DNA of 64,000 bases from Sphagnum compactum. Taxonomy: Eukaryota; Bryophyta; Sphagnopsida; Sphagnales. Positions 42,760 through 56,500 of this stretch are shown here, piece by piece; within the stretch, counting starts at the first letter, position 1; each line of letters starts with the position of its first letter. The stretch is taken from positions 21,256,213 through 21,320,212 of the forward strand of contig OZ234493.1 in the NCBI GenBank assembly GCA_965153455.1, in the 5' to 3' direction. The notes below the pieces were generated by a model that was not told the DNA's origin, made no database searches, and was given only the letters and a program-made list of their open reading frames with translations. The position numbers were made by a program, and so were the translations under genes.

Positions 42760-45583
42760 ATCGTAATTAATAATCTTAATTTCTAAAATTATTAAATTAT
42801 TATGTCACTTGATAGAGATATTATTAACTATAATAATAAATATTTATTAATAATGACAAAAAAATCATTGTAATAAATATAATAAACCTTGGATACACTT
42901 GTAATGTGGCCTTAATAAGTTTCACATATATCTAAAATACAACTTGAATATATTCAAAGTATACATATATATCTTTTATGTATGATTGATATATTTTAAT
43001 ATGCAATAAATACAAGTTACATAAAATGTCAATACATCCACTATACATGTTTGTATCGTACATTTGTACATTATAATATGCCCCCAATACTTGTTACAAT
43101 ACTTTCAATGGACTTAAAGAACTAAGTCAATACACCCCTAGCGGATTTAAGAGCACCTTAATGTAGTATAACCTAGATATTCCACTACTATACATATAAT
43201 ATATCATATTATTACACTTAAGGATAACTAAATTTTGGTAATTACTATGACTGATGGACCATACATGGGCCTTCGAGGATGAAAATAATGTTAAAAATCA
43301 ACCATTTGGTAGATGATTAAGTCATTAGTTATACAATAATCACAAAGATAACCAAAAATAATTACAAAACTTACCAAGGTTAGTTGCACGCAATAATTAA
43401 TCACACATAATCACAAATCAAGTGATTACATTTTGATCTTTTCTTCTAATGTAAGAATTACCCCATTTTATAAAAAAAACATCTTTAAAAATTCAAAACA
43501 CAGTGAAAAAAATTATCAAAATTTTGAGATAAAGGAATTTATATCCTATTTGTCAAGTTTCAAAATTTGTCAACCCCTAGGCAGGCCCCTATGTTGAAAA
43601 CTGGACCATGCTACTCATTAATACCTTGCCAAAGTATTAAAAAAATCTCTAATGAGGCCCGTCTTCAAGTGGCTGATTCTCATTCCAATGAGAACCTTTG
43701 AGTCAAGTCCCTTGCATGACCCTCAATGATACCCAATTTGAGACCCGACTCAAATGAGCTCTTGCATAACCCTCTTTTCTCAGTGTGAGGAACTAAGGAG
43801 AGACCTTCAAATCTTTGCATTATTTATTGGGCCAAAACCCGAATTAGGGAGCTTTTACTATTGACACCACTTGACAAACCTAAGGTTACATTAAAAAAAA
43901 AGTTCATGAACAAATTATACACCTAACATAAATAATTTGGTGTTGTAGTTCTATAGTGAGACAATATTTCATGTATTGGGTAAATCCTTGGATCATACTT
44001 GGACTAATTTGAGGTCTATCAAATTGATATGGTGTGATTTTCATCATGCAACTTCCTTTTCCCCAACTTGGCACAATTTTCATTTGCTTTGAAAATAAAA
44101 AAACATTGGTCATTTTGATTAAACATGTTATTTTGATTTGTCCAACCCAAACGAAATGTCCCAATTAACTAGAACACATTAACCATTTTGACCAAGGTGG
44201 CTTTTTTTTATTCAATTTGATAATTATGAGCAAAAATGATGTGAACATTCATTTAGCATAATTTATTGTCAATGACTCCTATTCAAGGATTTGACCTTAT
44301 TTTGAGATAACACCACATTTTCATTGTCATTGGACATCAATGTTCTATCTTAATGCCCCTTGCATGTGCCCATTTGTCATAAGTATTCAAATGATAGGGT
44401 AAACCACAAATAATTGGGCAAGCAACCCAATTGGAATTATTATTGTTATTATTATTATCATCATTTCCAACAACCTTGCTTATGGAGCCACATTGCTCTC
44501 GCCTTTCAATTCAACCTCCAAACCCTTTCATTACATTATTTGTGTGGCATGTGAAAATTTCTACTCACAACAAAGAGAGGTATTAGGTGAAGATGTAATT
44601 TAATTACTCTAATAAGACATTATTTCCCTCAACAAAGTCATTAGTTTAATATGAGTGCTACCTTAATATGAAATCAATGAGATTTCCATACTACTTGCAC
44701 AATTGAAGCTACACATGTAGCATTATTTTGTCAAGAATATGTGCAAATTGGGTATGGACAGTTATTTACAAATTTCTGCTAAATGGAAAGTTTTCTTCAA
44801 AACGCATCCATATCAAACTGCTATCAAAGAAATGCATACAAGATCACAACATAGGTGAGGGGATAAACATATTATTTTCTTTAGATGGGGAACTTGAGAG
44901 AAAATGTAGGTCCTCAACAACTCACCTGGAATTGCCACTCCTGTTACACTTCCACAGGAGGCCAGATGAATGGCAATTGTTGTCAGTGAAGAGTCCCTTT
45001 GATGCCATCATTGCGGAGATGCTGATCTTAAAGACCAACAAGAAATTTCCTTTGATTCAAGGTGTGGGGATCCAAAGAACTCCAAACACAGTTCCAACAA
45101 CTGCTGAACACGTTAGGTCTCATACTTAGTTACCCTTATGACTGGACCAGAACTGGAAGAGTTGAGTAAGTTGAATTCAAACTGTATGATCACAAAAGCA
45201 GGAGAAGATGATTACAAGGGACCTATGTTTGGCTATGCATGATAGTAAAAGCTCCTGTTTCTGCAGCATTTAACACTAGTCAATCCCCAGAAAACGCAGC
45301 TATTATTTTTGCAATAGGTTCACAATGCAATCGGCACCAATGACTGAAAGCGTGAAATGTAATGAAAAACAGAAGAAGGTTCTTGACAATTACAAACTTA
45401 TAGGTGTCCCAAGTAAGGCAATTTGAAATACAGGCTGCCAAAAATGCAAGAGATTATTCAAGCCCCAAGTTTGGCTCCTACCAAACAAACTAGCCAGCAA
45501 TTGGATATACCATGGCATTGCAAGTTATGCAATCTATGCCTCTTAAACAACCCCACTGCCATTGTTCTCCCATGAAAATACAG
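42760..45583. other. AT-rich intergenic DNA and 3' flank of the SPIRAL1-like gene
   Basis: Mostly AT-rich with nothing recognised. From about 44.75 kb the composition becomes less AT-rich; the plus-strand open frame 44728-45129 (133 codons, containing RRPDEWQLLSVKSPFDAII) has no known motif and no ATG at its 5' end. The last few hundred bases should be the 3' untranslated region of the minus-strand gene. Confidence 0.45.
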
Positions 45584-46395
45584 TTAGTTCCCACCAAAAA
45601 GATACCCCAAAGACGATCCGCCTCCTGGAGCTGCATGGACCTTTGTTGTTGGCCGGTCCTGCACCATAAGAACATCATAAAAGGTATCATGTCTTGTTTT
45701 AGTCTCACATTGAGCTGGAACAGAAAGAAATTGCCTTCTGCAACAAAGTCCAGAAAAGGAGAAAGCCTCTTTGAGGAAGACAAAAAGTGTACAACCTCAC
45801 AAAGTTATGAAATGCAGAGAGAGAGTTTGAACATTTAAAACCAAGGCAAACTGAGAAAGAACAAAAGGCTGCGAAGTCAAAGTGAGAGATCCATAGAGCA
45901 AATGTGGAGAAGAAAAGTGAGAATGCAGTTTTAACTACCAGGGGATGGAATTGGGACAAGAAAAGAAGCTCTCTTCAGAAACCAGGCAGCAGACAATATG
46001 ACAAGGGTATGACCAATAACATCATCAGGTCTTTGAAACTACAATGGCAAGATGCAGAGCATATTCTGGATTACATTCAGAAAGCTTACAGTGATGAAGT
46101 TGCCAGTGTTCTGGCCATCCGCACGGTGATAGTTGTTAGAGTTTCTTCCCATTTTGTTGTGTCCTCCCATATCAAGCGAGGCTCCACCATCGTCACCAGC
46201 TTTGGCAGGAGCCGAAGCAGGCTTCTCTTCAGGAGGAGGAGCTCTTGCCAACCCTGCTGGACGCTGCTCGGCTACTGTAGGCTGTGGAGGCTGCACAGGT
46301 GCCCTTGCTGCAGGCTTAGGCTGATCAGTCTCAGTCGACCCGAAAAGGTAGCCCAAAGAGCTTTGCCCTCCTCCACTGCTTCCACCCCTCACCAT
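45584..46395 (-). CDS. SP1L: SPIRAL1-like microtubule-associated protein
   Basis: Two coding exons on the minus strand, 46090-46395 and 45584-45658, joined in phase 0; 126 residues, close to the 110-130 usual for this plant family. The N-terminus MVRGGSSGGGQSSLGYLFGS carries the conserved GGGQSSLGYLFG block. The conserved RADGQNTGNFIT at the exon junction continues DRPTTKVHAAPGGGSSLGYL with FGGN at the end, so the paired N- and C-terminal GGG-SSLGYLFG repeats are intact. The middle is Pro/Ala-rich and variable, as in the family. SPIRAL1 proteins bind cortical microtubules and guide anisotropic cell growth. The coding intron (431 bp) has standard ends (ACT|GTAAGC, GTGCAG|GAC). Confidence 0.96.
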
Positions 46396-46770
46396 TTTTT
46401 TAAAATCTTAACGCTTACTGGAAGGAAGAACGAACAAAAGGCCTCCCAAATCTGGAAAAAACCAGAGCACAACAAACAAAAGATGTAAAGAAAACAGTCC
46501 TGTCAGATCTGCTCCAAAACTGTTGACACTAAACACAACACAATGTCAGGAGCAGCATCGCCATTTCCCTCTACAGAAAAAAACACCTAAACTGAAGCAA
46601 CTGCAACACGCCACGGAAAAGACTAGATCCTTCACATGAAACAAGATCTACTTCAGAGCACCTACTGCAACTGCACATTCTTCATTTCCAGCCGACAAAC
46701 ACAAATATACCAAAACTACACTCTTCCCCACCCGTTGTTCGTTCCTGAAAAACTCGTCAGTAAGCAGAAG

Positions 46771-46807
<37 letters not shown>

Positions 46808-47150
46808 GTGTCTGTGCCTTCCACCTTTAACAGCAAAACACAAAGGGACAACAGAAGTTTCACTGACTGCAACCAGAGAACAGATTCGTCAGCCTGCCAT
46901 GAGAGTATAGTACCTGAAAAACGCCACGGATAGCAGAAGACACAGCAGTCAGCTGGAAGACAAAGCGCAGAATGCAACACAAGTGCGATCAGGGAACGAA
47001 CAACACTAGTGCGACAACAAACAACACATACAAACACGCCCCGTCTCTCTCTCTCTCTCTCTTTCTCTTTTTGTTTGTCTCTCTCTCTCTTGACCTAAAA
47101 TGCAGCAAGGCAGAGTAGGAAAACCCTAGGGGCAAAGTTTGTCTCTCTGG
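46396..47150 (-). other. Probable 5' leader and leader intron of the SPIRAL1-like gene
   Basis: A minus-strand acceptor CTTCCTTCCAG ends at 46418, leaving 22 bases of leader before the ATG. A likely donor CAG|GTACTA at 46913 gives a 496-bp leader intron containing a GA/CT microsatellite (about 46770-46804). A further CT tract (about 47043-47090) falls in the inferred first leader exon or promoter. The transcription start is not resolved. Confidence 0.5.
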
Positions 47151-47247
47151 GACTTTTGGAAATCTTGGGGGGCACACTCATTAACTGCAGGATATTATTA
47201 ATTGGGTGCATTTCCATCTCTTCCACCCACCTATCTGCAACTGCCAG

Positions 47248-47756
47248 GTGTGGGTTCTTTCAACTTGGGTTGAAAAAATTTAGACCTAACTCTACATGGG
47301 TTCTTTCAAATTGGGTTGAAAAAATCTAGACCTAACTCTAAATGGGTTCTTTTAAATTGGGTTGAAAACATTTAGACCTAACTCTACATGGGTTCTTTCA
47401 AATTGGGTTGTAAAAATTTAGACCTAACTCTACATGGGTTCTTTCGAATTGGGTTGAAAAAATTTAGACCTAACTCTACATGGGTTCTTTCAAATTGGGT
47501 TGAAAAAATTTAGACCTAACTCTACATGGGTTCTTTCAAATTGGGTTGAAAAAAATTTAGACCTAACTCTACATGGGTTCATTCAAATTGGGTTGAAAAT
47601 TTAGACCTAACTGTACATGGGTTCTTCCAAATTGGGTTGCAATTTAGACCTAACTTTACATGGGTTCTTCCAAATTGGGTTGAAAAAATTTAGACCTAAC
47701 TCTACATGGGTTCTTTCAAATTGGGTTGAAAATTTAGACCTAACTTTACATGGGTT
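47248..47756. repeat. 46-bp tandem array, eleven units plus a partial
   Basis: Unit starts at 47248, 47294, 47340, 47386, 47432, 47478, 47524, 47571, 47615, 47658 and 47704, with a partial at 47748. Each reads ACATGGGTTCTTTCAAATTG, then GGTTGAAAAAATTTAG and ACCTAACTCT. Most periods are exactly 46; shorter ones (43-44) have lost bases in the A tract. Units are highly similar, so the array is young. It begins within a few hundred bases of the inferred SPIRAL1-like promoter. Confidence 0.95.
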
Positions 47757-47759
47757 AAG

Positions 47760-50700
47760 GTTTTGTTAATGCAGTATCAGTACAAGAGTACTGCTGCAAA
47801 AAAAATTCCCCCTCAGTCTGCCCTTTGCCCCTTTATTTCTCACCTCCTCATGCTTTGCACCCAAGGTATTCCTCTGCATGAAGAAACAGATACTTTTTTT
47901 TTTTGTCCTGTGCAATGTGATGTGTTTTTCACTCTTGTTTCTTGTTTTCTGTGCATTGCATGGGAAAGAAAGAAAGATTGCATTGCTCTCTTGTGAAATG
48001 CTCCCTATCACTGAAGAAGATGGAGTGCAAATTGCTTTATAGATGGACTACATTATTATGCGTGATTGAATTTGAGGAATCAAGTAGGACCTAACATGAG
48101 AAAGAAGGCCTCATTAGCATCTCAAAAGCAAGTAAGGACTGAAGGAGAGCCCTTCACACATGTGACAAAACCTAAAACTCTTTTTCATCACCTCTATCCT
48201 TATTCTTTTTCTTTTTCTTTTTCAAAAGAGTATACCCGTGCCTTTTAACAACAAAATACTAAGCTCTTGGGTATCTTACAAAATCATAAACAACTTTTGA
48301 AAACATTCATTTGTTATTTGACTAACCTTCAAATTCGTAATGACTTTTCCATGTCACATGAGCATATTACACTCCATAAGATTAATGACCGGCTTAGAAG
48401 GGTGTGTTACACTTCATAACATCACTCGCATCACTCAAATATTTCTTTCATAAGTTAATATATTTTAAATACATGAAAAAAAGTTCTGACATTCAAATTT
48501 GAGGCCTTTGCTATTTGAAATTGAATAAGACAAAGATGAAAAATATCACAATTTCACATTGTATTTTTTTTTTGCAAACAAAGTTTATTAACGTGTCAAC
48601 TTTTATTCAAATGAATCTTTGTGTATAAAGCTTGTGCAACAAATTTGTTTGATATTCTTGGCTAATTTAGTTATTAATCTGTCATTATTTATTGAACATT
48701 AATGTGTTACTTTTAATAATGAATTTATATATAAGCTAAATCAATTTGACTTAGGAGGCACATTCTCATTTTCATCTCCCTTGAAAATATGAAACACTGT
48801 ATTATTTAAAAATTGAACTCCTATAGGAAGATCATCAATATTGATTAGTGTTAGTTTTTTTTGTACTCATGCATTACAAACTTTGCATTCAACACTTTGG
48901 TAATGGAAATTGTGTGAAATACAAAAGTTTTTAAATTTTGTGTAAGGATGTTGTGTGTTTAAAACACATTTGAAACACATGTACGTAAAATGAAAAAAAT
49001 TCATCCATCCATTACCAAATCGTTGGATGCAAAGTTCATGATGTAAGTTTGTCAAACATTATTAGGTGTAAAGAACTCGTCAATTCTCAATTTTATAATG
49101 AAATAAAAACCTAAGGTGCATTCCCTAACTCCCACAAAAAAAAAAAAACATGGAAGCTCATGGATAAAATTAAAATGAATTCACAAGTTTGAATTCAATG
49201 TGAAATCAATTTGCACAAACGAAGAAAATAGACAATTAATGCAAGTTGGAATCAAAATGACCACAAATGGACTAGGGACAATCCAATTCACTCAACACAC
49301 CACAACCTAGATTTGAAAAAAGATGATTGTTATATTTTGTATATTAATTTTGAAATTGGTGATGGGATTGCATCAAAATAAAATAATAATAATGGGGTTC
49401 CAAAATTAGAGTTCAAAATTTCTTAATTTTGTCAAAATATGAGTCTTGCAATTTTATAAACTCATAATTCCCACATACAAATTTGATTAAAGAACTTTCA
49501 AAAGCAAAGTTATAACCTTTGATAAGATATTTCAATCTCCTATTGCATTTTCCAATTATACATCATTTGGCCATTGCTCCATAGGTTTTAATGGTTGAGA
49601 ATCAATTTGCAAATTTCATTCCTAATCATTTTCTTGGCCATAATTTGAACTTTAAATGGAAAATGGAAATGCAAGTTCATTCTCAATATTAAGGCTTCAA
49701 GACCTTTTCCAACTATATATAAAGAACCCAATTTAGACAAGGTTTTCTTTTTACGCATTTGTTTCAAAGATTCAAAACACTTGCAAAACTTGAACTCTAA
49801 AAGTGGGATCCATTTATGAATGTTAATAGTCATTTCCTTGTGTTTTCCCACACTTGCGGGAATGTGTTTGAGTCTCAAGACCTTTTTCCAATTCACTTGT
49901 TTTTCATGCCTTAACTTTGGTTACAAGCCAAATGTTAAGGCCGTGATAAATAACATCAATATGAATATCTTTCAATGGTAATTAACATCAATTGTTGATA
50001 ATTACAAACATCAATAAATCGAAAAGCTGTCAAAGATTTTTCATAAAATTCACATGAGAGAGCTCTTCTTCAAATATTGATTAAAATTGGTTCATTTACT
50101 TATAATTACACATTGCATGGCAATATATTGGACATGTTTAGGTGTTTGATTATATAGCTACCATATAAACAAACAAGCAAACATGAGTATACATAATTTT
50201 TACAATGTCTTGGCCTAATAACAATCACAATTCATTCCTTAATGATGACATAATCACATCATCATTACTAAAAACCACTTGCCCAAAGAAGAAATCATTT
50301 TCATTTGGCGTTAATAAGCGAAAACACACATTTGGTTGGACCAAAAGCCGCGGTTGAAAGTCCATTTTCGGAGTCCAAATGCAATGCATTTTCACATCAA
50401 AACATTTAAATAATGACAAAGTTAACAATATTTTTCCATATCCAAGTTCATGTGCTTCTAATTTAAACCTTTTAAAAACATCTCTATAAATATGGCTATT
50501 GGAAAAATCAATTTAGATATCTAAATGGATTTTGTGAGTTTTCAAATCTTCATTTTTAAAAAATAAATTAAATGAGAATTTCTTTTCTACTTGGTTTTTT
50601 CATCTTAAATGTTAAGAGCCTACAATGTAAAGGTCCCCAAAAATTTTAACATGTCTTCCAAATCCATTAAAAGAAAAAAGTCCATAACCATGTTTTAAAA

Positions 50701-50870
50701 AAATTGTGACATTAGATGTGGCCGACATTGTAAAGTCCATTTTTCACTAAGTATTGAGTTTTTTGGTGTATTTTTTTTCAAAGTTAGGAGGACTAAAATA
50801 GATGTTCCAAATTTTCAACTTATATTTTTAGAATTTTAAAAATGCATTTGAGTTTTAAAAACCAAAACTT
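47760..50870. other. AT-rich intergenic DNA, nothing recognised
   Basis: No supported gene. A minus-strand open frame of 102 codons (49588-49896, containing KKTLSKLGSLYIVGKGLEAL) reads plausibly and may be a further transposon fragment, but it cannot be assigned. Confidence 0.45.
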
Positions 50871-52556
50871 GACTAAATCAGAAAAACTACCATTGTGACT
50901 TCATAAAAATACATTATAGTGTGTTTTTACCCTGGATACATTGTTGTTTTTGTTGAATACAAATGAAAATAAACATGCAACAAAAGAGGATAAACCATCT
51001 TTGTATCATTTTCAACAATTTCAAAGGCAATGGTTGAATCACCCATGAAGTTTCATACAATTTTCATATTTTTGAGTTGAAAGTCAAACATGATTGCCAA
51101 TGCATGTTGTGCATTTTGATAGCAATGTAGGTTCTACAAAATGTTGAGAAAGGGGCCAATATTTTCACAACTTGTGCCATCATTTATAAGTTGAATTATT
51201 ATAACTTTGAGTTGAAGTTGCCTAGAATCAATGGACAATTCAATGCTTCAATCTTGCTAATTTCACCTTTCATCATATTAAATAGTGAGAAAGCATAAAC
51301 AAATGCATAAAATAACAACCAATAACCTTGATTTTGATTCAAAACACATTGTTTGAAAATTGGGAATAATGTATTTATAATGGTTTTAACAATAAGCCAA
51401 GTTTGGTAACTTGGCACCTCATATGACAAATGAAAACATTGTTGTCACCCATAACAAATTGAAATTCCATCTTGATATTTGAACCAAATCTCTTGAAACA
51501 AGATGATTAGAAGCAAATTGTTGTTTTCACATGTGTTATGAACATTCAAATTAACAATCTTGCAATGATACAAGAATCCTTCCATTTTTGCTTCCCTTTC
51601 CAAGATTTTTTTTCCAAATAATAGTTTTATGCATTATGCTTGAGCGTTTTTCAAGTTCAAATTTGAAAATCTAGCACATACTTTGGTATCAACAATAGCA
51701 TATTTGGTTGCCTTTGACATGGCATTCTCAAAGCACGATCTAACAAATAGAGATGATAAATCAAGGGGAGAACAAAAAACTACACTTGTCAATGCATTGG
51801 TCAAGGTTCATAGATTGAAAGCCTTTGTCTTTTGTGTAAGTAATGATTTTGTTGAGGAAACCAAACAAGTCAAAAAAAAATTCAATTTTGATTTGCTAGG
51901 GTTGCAATGTTGTTTTGTGCATTTCAAAAACACCAATATTGACATGTGTTGTTTTTCATGAACTATTGATGAAGCTCACAACCATAGCAAATGTGTCATA
52001 TTCAACATGAACATCCAAAGATCAAATGAAGCAATATATGTAGTGTATGTAACACATGAAACAATAAAATTTATGTTTTATTTTTCCTTGGTTTGTGTTA
52101 TGTGACATTCAGAAGAACATCAATCATTAGATGGTGTCAAGATGGAAACATAACACACCTACATTGTTGTAAAACTACTTCCATCAACCAAGGATTTTCC
52201 ACAAAATATAAAGGTAGGATCATTTTATAATGTACAAGACTAGATCTTCAAAAAATGAATGTTGGAGTGCGTTCAATTTGTGGTAAGGATGATAGTTACC
52301 AAAGAATTATGTGATTTGAGTAAGGGGCACATTTTTCCTTTATTTTGTACTTGTATTTAATCTTTATTTCTATTAATTTTTTGCACCAACAACAACCCCT
52401 ACTTTTTATACTCTTCAAAATGTTTGTTAAAAACATGTTTTTCAAACATTTTATACCATCATATTTGTTGTATTTCACACACCCCTTGTTTTTCCCATGG
52501 GCAAACAACTTAGATTCATCATCTGCTAGAACATAATGGCACACAACACACCACAA
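50870..52556 (-). pseudogene. Second decayed hAT-type transposase (minus strand)
   Basis: Minus-strand pieces occur in the order expected of a plant BED/hAT transposase. A finger-like CVVCHYVLADDESKLFAHGK with KGCVKYNKYDGIKCLKN lies near 52550-52435. A short FEDLVLYII follows near 52250. The core DTFAMVVSFIN, HVNIGVFEMHKTT and FDLFGFLNKIITYTKDKGF lie near 52005-51810. NTLFPIFKQCVLNQNQGYWL lies near 51375-51315, and HNM with a diverged continuation near 51100. Multiple stops and frameshifts make it non-functional. The segments differ from those at 22.6-24.45 kb, so it looks like a separate lineage. No element ends were found. Confidence 0.7.
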
Positions 52557-52559
52557 GAT

Positions 52560-55500
52560 TTGGGGATTACAAGAATTGATTACAATACCATCATTAACAA
52601 ACCAAAAAACCCCTATAACCTAACATGTGGTGGACATGATACCACAAAGTTCAGTTGTCCAATAGTTGTGAAGAATAATGCCCAAATAACATCTACCTTA
52701 AGATTATATGCCACTTGTGATCCAATAGTTTCAATTTGAAACAAAACTCACAATCATCTTCAATCTTTTCAAGTTCATCAAATGTTGTAACAAAATGATT
52801 AGCACTTGTTAATGCCGTCAAAAAAAAATTGTTGTTTCATCTACATACGTCACAATTACAAAACAACCAAACACCATAAGAAGAATAAAAAATAGAAAAA
52901 AACATGTTCAATGGCTTATACACGTTCCATGGTTTGTAATCACAATTTATTCCAATTATTACAATAAATGTTTCAAAATATTCAAAAACCACAAACAAGG
53001 AAAATAAAAACAAACATTTATACAATGGCATGGATACAATCCATGGTTTCCATTCATAATCTATTTCACATTATTTAAAGGTGCATTGTACTTTAAAACA
53101 TAAACAAAAGATATAATCAAACACACAAAACATATACATAAAGGAAACAAAGTATGCACAAGGCAATTCAAATCAACAAGGGACCCCATAGTTGCCACTC
53201 TTAGCACTACTAAAAACAAAATGTTGCAAAGGTAAAACTCATAAATGTAATAATTGCAATGTTTCAAAAGTTACAAATGGGAAGTAAACATTTGCAAGAG
53301 GTGAATAGTATTAAATATCTTGTCTTTGTGAGGAAGATAATCAAGGATGTTGAAGAAAACTTCACTAAAACATCACAATGTGGAGATGGAGTTCAATGTG
53401 ACAAGGCTAAAACTATGTTGGAGGTGAAAGAGGTTTCATAATTTAATTTGCATCAACTCGAAAAAACATGTAGCCAAGAATGAAAGTTCAAAATTATTTT
53501 TATCATTGTGAAGACCTTATTTTCAGTTAACCATTGGATGACTTATTTTGCTCACCAAATTATGCTTGCACATTCAAGTTTTTTCCTAGTTATAAGGGTG
53601 CAAACATTTGGACCTCATTGTTATATTTGACTAGAACTACACTTGCCTTTTTAATAAACACACAAGGACAAATGCAAAAAACAAACCTTTATTTTTAAGG
53701 AACTAGAAAATATTATACTTGGTTAAGAAAAACCCAAAAATCACATATGGAAGGAAATGCCTTGACAATATAAATTGAAGCTAATTAATGCACTTGCACA
53801 TAATTGGATAGTTTAACTTGTGGACTTTCATTTTCCATTACATACATTGTTAGATCAAACACCTTATGCATGGTGTATGTTTGATCCAACAATAGATGGC
53901 CAAAACTTCACTAAAATACATGCACAACATACAAATAAATCCCCAATGATGATGAGGATGACATAATTGGCCATCTATCTAACTTTCTTTTGCATTTATT
54001 TATAATTAAAAAAATACAATTCAAGTTCAAGTCCAAGCCGTGTTTCATTTCAAATTTCATTTCACTAGTATTAACAACAATATAATAAATATAATAAAAA
54101 CATTAAATGGCATGCAAACTAAAAAGATATCATCTTAAAGACTAAACATTTTTTGAGCTAGTTCACAAGGGCAAGTAGACAATATACACAATTCGACAAT
54201 AATTAAATCTAAACTCAAGAAAAAACTATGAAATTCCGAACTCAAGGCTAAATTTGTAATGTTAAATGTGAAGCAAAAATATATATAATGTCTTGGACAA
54301 TCACTATTGGATTCTTCTTATTGTTAGACTTTTCCACCTTAGTACCACCTTCAATCATATCATCACATTGAAACACAATCCAAGTCTATAGTCATAGTAC
54401 ACCATTTAAATAAAACAAGGTTTCAAGCTAGAGTTAAAATCATCATCTCCTATCACATGAATTAACACTTACATAAGTTAAAACCTAGGCATTTGAATCT
54501 TGAGGTTCATCAAAATTGTAAAAAATAATAATCCGTAATTTAGATCAAATGAATTTTAAAACGATAAAACAATACCCAAGCATTTTTAAAGCCTATAATC
54601 AATGCTAAAGTTTTTCACTAATAAATGAAGTGCAAAATAGGCAAAAGCCAATTGAAAACATGGATCATTAGTGAGGTGTGATGAATAACAACCCAAAAAG
54701 TCCATCCTCAAAGTTTGTGACCAATCAGAAATAAAATGTAGAATAGGCCAAACCCAAATACGAAGAAAAAATGGGTCAATAATGAAACATGAATTACCAC
54801 CTAAAATGCATTATTTTGGATTTTTAAAAATCTTATTTACAATGATGCAAATTTTCTTGTTAAGTCTACATTGGGTGAACCACTATTTACATCAATACCA
54901 CGGTAAAAATCCCAAACATTTCAAGGGGCATTATATATATATATATATACTTGGACTCCACGTTGTTACACAATACCAGTGACGTTCAACCTTCTTTTCT
55001 TTTATCATGTTCCCATTTGATTTTCAATATCTTGTTATTATTTATATCAATTTCAAATTTAATTAAAATTTTATTAAACATTATATCCATGATGGGTAAG
55101 GTAAAAGAGGGAGGTAGTTATTAACCAAAAAAAATGAAGTAATTATTAGTAAAAAATTGAGGTAGTTATGAGTTGTCTCTTAAATTGTCCCTGGAATTGT
55201 CCAAGGATGACCACATGATAGATTCTATGAGCCTACGAAAGATTATGCAAAATCACCCTTATACTAGCTCTTCAAATTTTTGTCATTCAAATAAATAAAT
55301 AAATATATATATATATGGTCCTCAGATCACAAAATCAAGGTCTTTGAATTCATATTTGACATTTCCCAAGACAAAAATAACCTCTAAGAGACTTCACTCA
55401 AGAAGACAAAGGAAGCATTATAGGTGTTAATTCACCTTAGCCATTAAGTTTATAAGTAAAGTCAACAAAAATTTGGAAAACCTATTTTACACACCTAAAA

Positions 55501-56500
55501 ATGAACTCTTTCAAGTTATTAAACTCAAATAATTGATGAAAAACACTTTCTAAAGATTGGGTTCTAAAATGATGACACCACAACATAATCCAAGTAAAAG
55601 AAAAGAAGAGTAAAATAAAATTGAAAGAAATGAAAATAAAATAAAATCTTAGAATTTCTCATGTTTTTTACACAAAATCAAAGATCTCACTAGGCTGCAC
55701 CAATATAAAGACATTGGCGTTCGAATTAAACCCTTGTTTTAATGACCAGAAGTGCAGAGCTTGAGAAAATTTGTGGTTCTTGGTAGAGGGTCAAAGCTCT
55801 TCCTCACCTTGCACAAATACCTTGATACATTGAGGATTTTAGTTTTGGAAATATCTCACAAAAAGAGATGGGAAATAAGCTAAAAGACAACTTACAATTT
55901 GTTAGGGCACATGAGATGAAAAAACCCTAGGAACAAGTAAGGTACCCATTGTAGCAGGGACATCAGCCATATTCTTCGTCTTAAGGTGCTATTCTTCATG
56001 TCCCCAAGAAACTTTAACAAGGTGGTAGGTTTAACAAGGTGGTAGGATCATCATATTATCATGCCAAGTTTCCAATATTTCCAAAAGAATTGGAGGAAAA
56101 TTTGGAAACCGTGTCTTTCATTGTAAAATGTGGTTCTTCCAACAAAAATTTGCCACTTTTGTGAATAAAGAAAATTTAAAACACTTAATAAGTAATTGGA
56201 TCTGTTTGTCCCAATGGGTTGCAAATATCGGGGTTTTTTTTTCTTTCCAATGTTGTGATACCAAAAAAATTGTGTTTTTTCCCCCCAAAAAAATAGCAAA
56301 ATTGGTCAAATTTACACTACAACATCAAAATGATTCCAACAAATTGTCAAGAAAAATACTGGTTGCAATCACCCAGTTAGAAAGAAAGGTGACCTGGATG
56401 GAACCTTCCAGTTGGTGATGAGATATTACTTATATATATTAAGGAATTCTGATGATTTGCTGGGATGGGTCGGAATGATGAAATTATGAATGAAACCTTT
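52560..56500. other. AT-rich intergenic DNA, nothing recognised
   Basis: Open frames are at most about 96 codons and without motifs. Short TA microsatellites lie near 54931-54948 and 55300-55314. Confidence 0.5.

Noticed and set aside
45490-45783. 97-codon minus-strand open frame over the last SPIRAL1-like exon
   Set aside because: It is in the wrong frame; the true reading in this interval is DRPTTKVHAAPGGGSSLGYL after a proper acceptor.
47248-47756. CRISPR-like regularly spaced repeats
   Set aside because: The units are contiguous 46-bp tandem copies without unique spacers, in a plant genome.
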